A stretch of DNA of 64,000 bases. Source: Luzula sylvatica. Its lineage: Eukaryota > Streptophyta > Magnoliopsida > Poales > Juncaceae. Positions within the stretch are counted from its first letter, which is position 1; every line of letters begins with the position of its first letter. The stretch is taken from positions 24,863,554-24,927,553 of the forward strand of contig OX326957.1 of assembly GCA_946800325.1 (NCBI GenBank). The letters run 5' to 3'. The translations under genes were made by a program, and so were the position numbers. The notes beneath the pieces are model-generated. The model worked only from the letters and a program-made list of their open reading frames with translations. It was not told where the DNA came from and made no database searches. Positions 54,012 through 64,000 of this stretch are shown here, in pieces.

Positions 54012-54777
54012 ATGAACGAGATAGAAGATCTGGAATCAGGTACAACCATTATATATAATAGGGGAGTTCTATCATACACCCTTTTACAAGGGTATTTTGG
54101 GTATTTTAGCAATTAATTATATTTGTAAAAGGGTGTATCATAAAATTTATCTTTTATGGAAATTTTGGTTTAAATGAACAACAAAAATTTCCAATTTAAT
54201 TAAACATTAATTGATAAATATATTTGATATCTTACCTTAAATATTCATAAATGGATAATTACTCCAAATACCCTTGAAAATGGGTGTATGATAAGGAAAG
54301 GGGTGTATGATAGAAGCCCCCTATATAATAATATTTAAAAAAAGGAAATGTTGGACATACCCCATTTTTCCTTCAAGAGCCTTGATGAAATGAATATGAT
54401 TTAACATTTTAAAAATAAATACATAAATTCATGATTTGACATTTTATTGGGTGTTCAATCATAAATTAAAATAATCAAATCATAGATTAAGATGTTAAAT
54501 CATGTACTTATGTGTTAATTTTTAAAAAGTTAAATCATAAAATTTTGGAGGGGAGTATTAGGGGATGTACATCACTACTCTTAAAAAAAATAGTTAGGTG
54601 AGTATTTGAAATATATTATGAAAAAAATTCGGTCATCGTGTATATATTGAGATTAGTATTATAATAAAAATGATATATTGTTTTTTTTAATCTTTTGTGA
54701 TAAAAATTCATGGTTTCAAATTCTTCCTAAAATAATTTAATGACTAAAGATATTGAGTATTATATCTCAAATCCTCA

Positions 54778-54868
<91 letters not shown>

Positions 54869-55257
54869 AGGCTAAACTACTTAATTAAGTACCAAAGTTT
54901 TGGTACTTAATGCTTTTCCACCATTAGATTTGCATTTAGATTTGTGTTTTTTCATGATGATCATGAAGTTTGTGCATATCATTAAATGCACAAATCTCAA
55001 TACAAATCCAATGGTGACACGTGTCACCATATGGATGGCTAAGATACTTAATTAAGTATCATGAGTTTGATACTTAGGACTTTTTGACCATTAGATTTGC
55101 TTTGAGATTTGTGCATTTAATGATTATCATAAACTGATATGGAAATAATTAATGATGAGTATATATAGCATTAAAAACACAAATCTCAAAGCAAATCTAA
55201 TGATCGAAAATTCCTAAGTACCAAACTCATGATACTTAATTAAGTATCTTAGCCATC

Positions 55258-55320
<63 letters not shown>

Positions 55321-55651
55321 GGAGGCGAACCTACTTAATTAAGTACCAAAGATTTGGTACTTAATGCTTTTTAACCATTGAATTTGCATTGATATTTGTG
55401 TTTGTTCATCATGATCATGAAATTTTGTGCGCATCATTAAATACACAAAACTCAATGCAAATTCAATGGTTAAAAGCATTAAGTATCAAATCTTTGGTAC
55501 TTAATTAAGTATGTTAGCCTCCCTCATATAGAAACAAAATTTGGGTTGCAATAGAAACAAAATTTAAAAAGAAACGATGACACGTGTCACCATATTACCA
55601 TCCGTTCAAAGATTTGGTACTTAATTATTTTTAACCATTGAATTTGCATTG

Positions 55652-55722
<71 letters not shown>

Positions 55723-58196
55723 GGGTTGCAATAGAAACAAAATTTAAAAAGAAACGATGACACGTGTCACCATATTACCATCCGTTCAAAATTATATCTA
55801 TTGAAGATTGAAGATGTAATGTGGCCAAAGCCAATCAAAATTAAGCTATTTTTCATTTTTTGTATGATTTTTATTGTATTTGACTGACCTGCAATAACTT
55901 TATAAGTTAACTTTTTCGACATAGATTCTATGAAATAATTGAACATCTTCATATGTAAATGATTTTATTTATTTTTGAAATAGTACAGAGATCTTTTTGA
56001 ATAATTTTCTTTCAGCAATTGTGGATCCTTGGATGTAAAATCATACGATTAATAAAGAGAAATTATATATTATTGCAAAAATAAATAAAGAGAAATTATA
56101 TTATATTCTTCCCCAAATTTTAACAAAACATTCTCATTTTTTTAATTAATTCACTTAATTAACATGCTAATTAACAAGGAATATATAGTCAATAATTTTT
56201 AAATGTTAATTAGAAATTGTTGATTTAGATTTAGATGAATGTTAATCTTTCGAGAGACATTTCATCCAAACCACAATGGACCTAATGTGCTTTTTTTTTG
56301 CCCAACATGAGTTAGAGCCTAACAAATACCTGTATGAACACAATATAAACATAAGTAGTACCAAATTATTACCAATGGATTTATATACTTACCGATCAGT
56401 TTTTAAAATTAATGAATTCAAATTTTTTGTAGTCCTTTTGTTCCTCAAAAAGTAATGGAATTATATATGGTGTTCCAAAATTCACTCCAACATTCTTGGC
56501 GTGACATTCTAAAATGATTAAATGAAATGATTAACACACTCAATTAACGGTTAATTGACATATTCAATTGAATTGATGTCAATTTACATCTAAATTACAA
56601 TTAATTAGAATGCTAATCACTCCAATTAATTATTCTTGAGTGTCACGTAAAGTGGGTTTTGGGAATATGATAATCTTTCCCAAGAATAATTTCTTACTTC
56701 TCCCATTCTAGTAATTTTACCACCGAATGATAAAACTTGCCTAATATTTTAATCCAGGTGCAATTAATGAATTGACCAATTCAATGCATCGAGAGCTTCA
56801 ATCCTTCTCTCAAAACGATTATGCGGGACAAAAGCGCACCATATTTCGTGTCCCAGAAAGCGTACGAAGAACCAAGACAGATTTATTCGAGCCCGCAGCA
56901 GTCTCTATCGGACCATACCATCGCGGTAAACAACATCTCCGTGCTATGGAAGAGAGGAAATGGCCACTTCTTCAAAATTTTCTTTCTGGAAGGAATCTCA
57001 ATTTGAAGGATTGTATTGCAGAGATGAAGCTGTTAGAGAAGCAAGCACGCAAGTGCTATAGCGAAACTATTGACATGGATAGTAATTCCTTTGTGGAGAT
57101 GATGTTATTGGATGGATCGTTTGTTATTCAACGTTTATTCGGACCAGTACCAGGAGAAAGTGATGCTCAGATTTATTATGAGGATGTTGGTTGGAGTTAT
57201 AATATGATAAGAAGCGACTTGATCTTGATTGAAAACCAGATTCCATTCTTTGTTTTAGAGAAGATGTGCTATTATGCATATGTTGAGGGCTTTACTCTCG
57301 AGAAGAAGGAAGAAGTCGCTCAGTATCTTACATCTGAATTGGCGTCAACCAAGGTCCCACCACCTCCGAAAGAAATCCATCATTTGCTTCACCTATGCCA
57401 CCATTACGTAGTTGCGGCTTACAAGCTCGATTCTGATTCAGAACCAGATTCTGATTCGGCAATCAAATCCCATGAAACAAAACACGATTCTCGTCTCTGG
57501 GCCACTAAAATATGGGAGAAACCCACAAAATTGCTTAACAAATGCCTAACCCTTCCAATGGTTCTCAATAAAATTCTTAAGAAATGTCTAAACCTCCTAA
57601 TGGTTCCTGAATCAGAACCAGCTTCGTTTGTATTGTCAATGCCATGTGCAACCGAGTTGCAAGAGGCCGGAGTTGAAATTAGAAAAAAGGATTCACCACC
57701 ACGCGGTGTTCTAGATATAACTTTTAAATCAGGTGCTCTTGAGATCCCATTTCTGTCTATTACTGGCAAAACACTAATCCGTATAATGAATATGGTAGCT
57801 CTAGAGCAATGCATTTCCCTAGAATTGCCTCAGCATTTATCAACCTACCGATTTTTTATGGATAGCTTGGTGGACACGACATACGACGTGACCATATTGG
57901 AGCTTCGTGGTATCATTAACAACAGGCTCTCTGGTGCGGAGGAGCTAGCTCTTCTCATGAACCAAAGCGGTCATAGAGTCGTCATTCATAGAAACCATTA
58001 TCTTGTTGGGGTGGTTAGGGAAGTAAACAAGTATTGCACATCGAGAAAACATAGATACAGGGCAAATCTGATGCGTAACTACTTCAGCAACCCATGGTCC
58101 ATCCTCTCACTGCTGGCGGCAATTTTTCTTCTGCTTCTGACCTCTACACAAACCTTTTACGCCGTATTTGCATACCACCACCCACCATCTCACTGA
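54012..58196 (+). CDS. DUF247 (UPF0481) membrane protein, 2 exons with a 2.7-kb intron
   Basis: Main exon 56758-58196; proposed first exon 54012-54039. Exon 1 reads MNEIEDLES and ends G|GTACAA; the acceptor AATCCAG precedes 56758 and the junction codon is GGT, giving 488 aa starting MNEIEDLESGAINELTNS. Without exon 1 the first ATG in the main exon is at 56784. DUF247 hallmarks are IFRVPESVR, VSIGPYHRG (about 58-66), EERKWPLLQNF, LLDGSFVI, DLILIENQIPFFVLE, LHLCHHY, ITFKSGALEIPFLSI, ALEQC and a single C-terminal membrane helix (about 456-482). DUF247 proteins are plant-specific; grass members act in self-incompatibility, but most have no known function. An acidic DSDSEPDSDS tract sits in the variable middle. 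The main exon is intact and unbroken. Confidence 0.92.
54061..54321. mobile_element. Mutator-like MITE with 9-bp duplication, copy 2 (261 bp)
   Basis: It begins GGGGAGTTCTATCATACACCC and ends GGGTGTATGATAGAAGCCCCC. The perfect 9-bp TATATAATA flanks it (54052-54060 and 54322-54330). It lies only about 20 bases inside the proposed DUF247 intron. Sister of 41199-41440. Confidence 0.9.
54345..54590. repeat. Dispersed repeat shared with the PHO1 upstream region
   Basis: GGAAATGTTGGACATACCCC at the left and an AT-rich body of AAATCATAAATT and GATGTTAAATCAT words resemble the complement of about 9330-9565. The right end reads GGGGATGTACATCACTACTC. Confidence 0.5.
54783..54866. repeat. (AT)n microsatellite
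   Basis: About 84 bases of pure AT repeats bordering the foldback cluster. Confidence 0.97.
54867..55020. mobile_element. Foldback MITE, subfamily B, right end lost
   Basis: It starts GGAGGCTAAACTACTTAATTAAGTACC right after (AT)n, and its arms share ATTAGATTTGCATTTAGATTTGTG. Instead of the expected right arm it ends in GGTGACACGTGTCACC, a palindrome that recurs near 55577 and 55757. Confidence 0.75.
55033..55259. mobile_element. Foldback MITE, subfamily A copy 2
   Basis: Arms GGATGGCTAAGATACTTAATTAAG and CTTAATTAAGTATCTTAGCCATCC are complementary. It is nearly the same as 19298-19524, with the central part in the opposite orientation. (AT)n follows immediately. Confidence 0.88.
55261..55316. 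repeat. (AT)n microsatellite
   Basis: About 56 bases of AT repeats between two foldback elements. Confidence 0.97.
55319..55525. mobile_element. Foldback MITE, subfamily B copy 3, complete
   Basis: Arms AGGGAGGCGAACCTACTTAATTAAG and CTTAATTAAGTATGTTAGCCTCCCT pair, with further pairing of ACCATTGAATTTGCATTGA. It starts directly after an (AT)n tract. Confidence 0.85.
55539..55790. repeat. 72-bp exact direct repeat flanking a MITE fragment and (AT)n
   Basis: Identical blocks at 55539-55610 and 55719-55790, from AATTTGGGTTGCAATAG to CATCCGTTCAAA, are exactly 180 bases apart. Between them lie a subfamily B fragment (about 55608-55656) and about 62 bases of (AT)n. Confidence 0.93.
55791..56757. 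other. Remainder of the DUF247 intron
   Basis: AT-rich intron sequence. TTAATTAACATGCTAATTAAC-type words occur near 56145-56190 and 56540-56640. The last 330 bases share phrases with 63120-63265, listed separately. Confidence 0.5.
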
Positions 58197-58662
58197 CTCG
58201 CTATCCATGTTGGTTATAACTATTACTCTTTGCTTGTGTTTTATTTGATGCATAATTCTTACTTGTATCTTTCGTTAAAATTTGTGCGAGTGGTGTTATA
58301 GAATAAGCACATTTGTTTCCTTCATATGCAATGCTATGTAATTCTGATGTAATGTATTTGTGTGATATTGTTGAAATCTGGATGTCTATTTGGCATTATT
58401 TTGCTTTAAGACAAAAGATTATATTTATTAGTCCAATTCCCTTTTTTTATTTCCCCCAATTTTTAGACAGACATATTTGGCTTGGTTGTTTAATTTGAAC
58501 TCTTTCACTTCGTATCGTAACACTTATTTGGATTTTGAAATTTGAATTATGATTGTTAAGTTTTATATTTTATCTTTGGCATTTTAACTAGAATTATATG
58601 TATTTTTATAAGCATAATATTATATATACAATTTATCATATAATTTGACGATCAATTAATAG
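58197..58662. other. DUF247 3' flank
   Basis: Likely 3' UTR followed by AT-rich DNA. Blocks near 58487-58655 are shared with 50700-51750, indicating an old local duplication. Confidence 0.45.
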
Positions 58663-58931
58663 TAGGGGTGTCAATGGGGCGGATATTGCCCGAACCGACC
58701 CAAACCGTGTCCGAAAAATATCCGGATCCGGATGGAACTGGATCCGAAACCTTATCCGTTTTTACGAATATGGATCCGGATCTAGGAGCTAAAATTTTGA
58801 TGGATCCGGATACTACACGGATACGAATAAAATGTATAAACGGATAACCGTTTTGTTGTAATCATGATCAAAATTATAGTAATACATAATAGACAATAAA
58901 TATATTTTAATTCACAATAATACGTAATAAT

Positions 58932-58975
<44 letters not shown>

Positions 58976-59166
58976 TTAAAATTATAAAATAATCAAGATT
59001 TGAATTCTAAAAATATTATTATATTATTATATTATTGTATCCGTTTTAATATCTGAATAAGATCCGTATCCGTAAACGATAATATCCGAACCGTATCCGT
59101 ATCCGTTTAATATTTGAACCGTATCTGGATCCGGGTAGTACCGTATCCGAACCGTTGACACTTCTA
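58663..59166. mobile_element. hAT-type low-complexity element with CGGATCC arms, 504 bp
   Basis: Ends TAGGGGTGTCAATGGGGCGG and CCGTTGACACTTCTA are inverted repeats; arms are rich in TATCCGGATCCGG and GTATCCGTATCCG; an (AT)n tract lies at about 58937-58968. Flanks ATTAATAG and AATTTAAT are only roughly alike, but the related site at 51728-51750 (TCAATTAATTGCCAATTGATCC) looks like the uninterrupted version of this junction. Confidence 0.82.
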
Positions 59167-59424
59167 AATTTAATCGCCAATGGATGCCTAAAAAGGAATC
59201 ACAAACTCAAAGAAAGGGTCTCCAGATCAACAGAAAACCTATCAACAGATCAACAGCAAAATTTTCTTCTTTTAGTTACCATCCAATTATCAAAATTACG
59301 AGTTAAAGCCATATATTTAGTCATTTGTTATATATTAATACGACACGTAATATGTTGGCCTAAGTTTCGTATCAAATATATTTCAGGTCGCTTAAAAGTT
59401 CTTTCAAATAAAACGAAGTACACT

Positions 59425-60024
59425 TAGGGATGTCAATGGTGTGGATATTGCCCGAACCGACCCGAACCGTATCCGAAAAAATATCCGGATTCGAAAAAAA
59501 TATCCGAATCCGAGTGGATCCGGATATGGATCTGGTTGCTAATTTTAAGATCCGGAACCGGATTCGATATTCGGTTTTGGTGCGGGAACCGGATCCGTGT
59601 TCCGGATCCGGGTATTTTTAGGATCCGGATACTCGAAACTAGATTCGAGTATCCGAAATCGGATCCGGATACTCATATTATATATTATTTTTATGTATTA
59701 TATTTGATATTAGTTGAAAAATCATATACAAATTAATGATTTGTAAATGATTTAACTCACAATCGTAAAATTATGTTTAAATATAATCATATTTATCGTT
59801 CATGTCACAAATTATATATATTTATAGCTAAAAAGTAAGTTACGTTATGATAACATAATATCCGTTTTAATATCCGAAACAGAACCATATCCGTATCCGT
59901 ATCCGACAATATCCGAACCGTATCCGTATCCGTTTATTATCCGAACCATATCCGAATCCGACAATATGGATATGGATCTGGTATGACCACTATCCGAACC
60001 GGATCCGAACCGTTGACACCCCTA
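59425..60024. mobile_element. hAT-type low-complexity element with CGGATCC arms, 600 bp
   Basis: A perfect 8-bp duplication AGTACACT flanks it (59417-59424 and 60025-60032). Ends TAGGGATGTCAATGG and CCGTTGACACCCCTA are inverted repeats. It is a sister of 58663-59166, and the two sit only 260 bases apart. Confidence 0.92.
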
Positions 60025-60447
60025 AGTACACTACTAATTCGTCAATTCGACTATTCGTCCATAATTATGTTTGTTTTATATAATACGAATGCAATAATTT
60101 GGTATATTAAAATACATGTTTCTTAAATAACGTATATAAGTTCAAAATCACAAACTTATAAACTATTAATGATATTTTTGTTGCTTTAATCCTTGTCTGA
60201 ATTTAATTTATTTTAAATAATATATATAATTTTTTTTTTGGAAAAACGTATTATATGGCCAAACATGTAGAATACGTGTTTTTAAAAAAAAAATACAGGA
60301 ATTATTAATTAGATTAGATATGGAAATGTCATAACTATATTATTCGTAATAGTAATTATTTCCGAACTGAACAACTGTAATTAAATTTCTTTGTTGTCTG
60401 TTTACGGTCGTTTTGCACAACAAAATTTTTTATAATTAAATATAGTA

Positions 60448-63126
60448 TGTGATAAATACGAGTATCGATCCAAGAGGAATATATGCACTATTAAATTAAT
60501 ATTTAATTCAAAATTTTATGCAAAGTCATGAAACTTTCCAATTATGTTCATTTTCATATACATAAGGTCTGGTACAATTTTGGTGCAATTTGGAGTTGTA
60601 TAATAAAAGTTATTTAAGTATTTACAAAACAGTTCCTGGCATATTTGTGAAAATATCCAGTTAAATTTTCGAATCAATATTAGTTCTGAACTGTATTGAA
60701 GATTAAATAACTAAAAATCTATAATTCCAAATGAGATGATATTGATATATAATTTAAGTATGATCTCAATACTATACAATTGTAGAATTGGTTTGGTCTA
60801 AAATGATGGAGGTATTTTACAATTCATGCACAAACTTGTACATATACAAATAATCACACAGTTTTACAGTTAAGTCCTAAATTAAGAATAATAAGTTCAA
60901 TATTCAAAATTCTATATCAAATAGAAAATGCGACCAAAACAGATGATTCAAAAGGTGATTGAAACTAGACTTTTTTATCTTTAATACTAATTGACTTGTT
61001 TGATCCAGATCAATTTATAAATCAATTTAAATGGTCGAGGAATATGTTCTTTAAATTCGGATTCTGTGAAATTAGGTCAAAATTATCTCCAGAAGTATTT
61101 GTTTCTCAAGTTTGGGATATCATTTCTCCCAAACTTGATGATTACATGAGAATATATCGATTGTAACTGAAAGTTTGATGGAAATAATATCTGAAAATAG
61201 TTCTTAATTGAATTAAAAAAATCTACAAAAGCCTTAAAATATTCAGAGATATTAGGCACTTGAATTCTGAAAGCTGGAATTTAGGTTTTGAGTGATCTTT
61301 AAAAATCAATAACAATTCAACTAAAACTCCAAATTAAAATCTGTAAAAAGGAATTTCAAGAACAGATCATGATCTATATTAACAAGTATTGTTTGATGAT
61401 TGAACAGTTCTTAGTGTTTTAATAAATAATTAAGAATATCAGACAGAAATTACCAGAAAATTAGGGTTTCTTGACAAAGAAAATTCAAATAAATTAAAAT
61501 AAAATCCAGAAAAATAGGAAAAAGGTTTCTAATCACCAATAAAGAGTTTATACATATATTTGCATCAGAAAATCACAAACTAGCCTACTGTCGGAGAAAA
61601 TAAGGAAAAATATCACCTAATAAAGAGGAATTTGATGAACTCAGAGGATTTGGAAGGCTTGAGTGGGAAGATACTGCTTGAAGAGAGGTTGGAGGAGGTC
61701 TGAGGTAGCTCAAATGGCCTTCTTCTCACACCAATTGGCTGAAAATGACTAAAATGCCCCTGATTTGGTACCAGCACTGGATTGAAGATAAACCAGGGGG
61801 TTTCAGTCACTTCTATAGCTTCCTTAACTTCTCTAGACTACACACTAAACTTGAAATCCCATAAAGAACCCCTCTTTGGACTGTGATGACTGATTCTCTC
61901 TCTGAAATGGCAAGTTGAGGAGGAAAATAGGGTTTCTGTCTCTCTCAAATCAAACCAAGTGTGGAAGAAGTATTCTTTAGGCTTAAGGAAGGTGTTTGAT
62001 GCTTTGGAATGGAATGAAACTCTCTCTCAACGCGTGTGTACTGTTCTGAACCAGACCCGAGACTTTATAGCCAAAATCCGTACTTTATAGACCAAAGTCA
62101 CTCAAATTTACTCCACATACACTTCCAAGATCTCCCTACGATCATTTTGATACCCAGATCATGCGATTTGGTGCACTGGAGAGCTCAGGAGCTCTTCTCC
62201 AGTGATTTCCCCGTACGAAACGATCTTCGTATTTTTCTGTTTTAAAATGAACTGACTAGACTAAATGGACATCTCCAGTAAAAATGAAATGGAGAGAAGA
62301 AACGAGCCGTTACGATCAGTAACGACTCTGAAAGGGTGAGGGAGGCGAGATCTTCGGTGACGAAAACTGTGTAGCTCTTCGTGTAATGGTTCATGTTTAA
62401 CAGAAAGAATGGGTCAGCTGCAGAGGTCACGTGACTTTTAATGAAGCACGTGATCTCCAGCACAGTAATGGGTAAAGGGTCGTACATTCTTTCTTCAGTG
62501 GAAGATTATGTGTAACCTTTCGTGCAATAATCTATGATAGAACAGGTTTTGGGCTTTTAGCGTGGGCTGCAGGGTTCCCGGGTCACAGAAGATATGTGGA
62601 ATAGTGATTTCTGTTGGGTTATTAATGGGTCGTTTGGGATTTTCTGTGGGCTATTCTGTGTAGGCTTTCGTGTAACGAGTCATTTAGGTGTGGGACCCAA
62701 TTTCTCTCTCTTCATTTCTCTCTCATCCTTCACCCAAATAATTAATGTGAATATACCATTTTGATCAGGAGAACGAGAGGAACCAAAATCCGGCCTTGGT
62801 TTTGCTTGATTCGAAGTAGAAAATTTACGTCTTCATGTGGGGCCCACAAGTGGGTCCCACTTTCTCTTTCTTCACTTTCCGCTCCTCCCTTCTCTGAATA
62901 TTATGATATTATATATCAAATTCATCAGAAAGAAGAGAGGAATGCATCCGTCATCTTCGATTTGCCAAATTCTCACTTTTAACCCTGAAATTAACACAAA
63001 TTCAAATAGTTAAGCAATTTTCAATGATATTAAAATTATTAACAATTTATATGTTAACTAAGTGATATATTGTGCTAAAATTCCCTTTTTATCTCTTTAA
63101 AATATGCTTAAAATAGCTCTTATCAT
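60448..63126 (-). mobile_element. Probable solo LTR, about 2.7 kb
   Basis: On the plus strand it begins TGTGATAAATACGAGTATCGATCC and ends AAAATAGCTCTTATCA, so it has TG..CA borders with short inverted ends (TGTGATAA / TTATCA). The GAGTATCGATCCAAGAGGA phrase resembles plant gypsy-type LTR borders. The interior has no polyprotein. The paralogous sequence near 56425-56450 seems to lack the insertion. No 5-bp target duplication was seen (TAGTA against TTGTC). Orientation and superfamily are inference. Confidence 0.45.
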
Positions 63127-63265
63127 TGTCCTTTTGTTCCTCAAAGGAACAATTTCTTACTTTAATCTTACCGCCAAGCCAAGTGATATACTTACCTTAC
63201 CTTATATTTTAATCCTGGTACATACTATAACTTTGATATATTGACCAATTCATCAAGGGCATGTT
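63127..63265 (+). pseudogene. Decayed copy of the DUF247 intron end and main-exon start
   Basis: GTCCTTTTGTTCCTCAAAGG, AATTTCTTACTT, ATTTTAATCCTGGT and ATTGACCAATTCATC match, in the same order, phrases at 56431-56450, 56690, 56745-56760 and 56772-56785 just before and inside the DUF247 main exon. The acceptor and coding sequence are broken and similarity ends at about 63256. It is a remnant of a tandem DUF247 duplicate. Confidence 0.65.
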
Positions 63266-64000
63266 TGTTTTGCAATAACTCTGTCAATTAGTAAGTCCAC
63301 CTATTGCATTAGTCTATTCTTTGTTGTTTGGTTTGAAGTAATTTGTCAAACTACTGCAAGTCGACTTACATTGTCTCTCTATTTTCCTGCAACTCAACCT
63401 CCCTTCAAATTTACATGAAGTGGATATACATCGGATTATATTTTTATTGTGTTAATTTAAATAATTAATCAAGCACAACAATCTGAATAAATAAATAAAC
63501 ACTACTCACCATAATCCAAATAAATAAATAGACACAACTCGAAAATATCACAAGAAATTATTACATTTAAATATAAGTATAAATTATATTTTCATTGTGT
63601 TAATATAAAAATCTAATAAATCACCAAAATCTCAAAATAACTAAAATTATTTTAAATATTATTTTTTAAATTATTTTGTCATTTTCTTAATATTTATAAA
63701 TATGAACTATATTTTAAATATTAGCGTTTTCTATTAATTAGTAATGAAATGTAACACTAGACTCATTGCTAATTCAAAGAAATTCAGAAATATTTTTAAA
63801 TATAATTAATATTTGCAGAAACTATATAAACTGAGAAATATTATAAATTATTTTAAAACATTATTAGTATTTGAGAATTTAAAACATGATGTATACGAAA
63901 TTAATATTTATATATTTTATTTATTTATTCAAATTATTGTGTTTGATTAATTTTTTAGTTATCAAATGAAAATATGATCTATACTTATACTTGAACAAAT
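63266..64000. other. AT-rich DNA to the window end
   Basis: No gene is recognised. A GGGCATGTTTGTTTTGCAA start near 63257 resembles the end of a Harbinger-type element, but no partner end is visible before about 63420 (CTTCAAATTTACATG..). Confidence 0.35.

Noticed and set aside
53868..54116. An 82-aa protein read through DUF247 exon 1
   Set aside because: The ATG at 53868 is above the TATA box and the frame runs on into the intron and a MITE; only the 28 bases at 54012-54039 are proposed as coding.
57419..57814. A 131-aa antisense protein within the DUF247 exon
   Set aside because: It is the antisense shadow of the DUF247 coding sequence.

Overview
This is nuclear DNA from a flowering plant, most likely a eudicot. 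It is AT-rich, its genes have many introns with GT..AG borders, and it is full of small foldback transposons, microsatellites and LTR-like remnants. I cannot name the species. I see no prokaryotic, viral or organellar gene block and no RNA gene.

Five protein genes are supported. (1) Minus strand, 8941 to 3967: a complete 16-exon PHO1-type phosphate exporter (SPX + EXS, 769 aa). (2) Plus, 36850-37068: a small one-exon plant protein of unknown function (72 aa). (3) Minus, 40589 to 38430: a 5-exon plastid FTSHI3-like protein, an FtsH-type AAA ATPase with no zinc-protease domain (533 aa). (4) Plus, 47880-50364: a 10-exon agmatine deiminase (386 aa). (5) Plus, 54012-58196: a DUF247 membrane protein (488 aa) whose first short exon lies 2.7 kb upstream of the main exon, with a stack of mobile elements in the intron. 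All exon junctions listed were joined by hand and the reading frame closes across every one. The genes are not an operon and I see no shared pathway.

Layout. 1-1516 is the edge of a satellite array with units of about 175 bp. 1.5-4 kb is repeat-rich and holds a SINE-like copy. 4-9 kb is the PHO1 gene. 9-13 kb carries two hAT-type foldback elements with clear 8-bp target duplications. 13.4-18.4 kb is an LTR-retrotransposon graveyard with a cluster of TTCGAA-centred palindromes. 19-20 kb and 54-56 kb hold foldback elements embedded in (AT)n tracts, as does 31.4-32.3 kb. 24-29 kb contains a 720-bp direct duplication flanking a Harbinger-type element that still carries the tail of its transposase. 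29-36.5 kb has further hAT-like elements and a 72-bp SINE fragment with a 16-bp target duplication. 41-46 kb and 58.6-60 kb hold members of a family with GGGT/CGGAT-rich arms. 60.4-63.1 kb is a probable solo LTR, followed by a decayed copy of the start of the DUF247 main exon.

The main value of the window is its fine-scale record of transposon insertion: many target-site duplications are directly readable. I found no convincing new multi-gene system.
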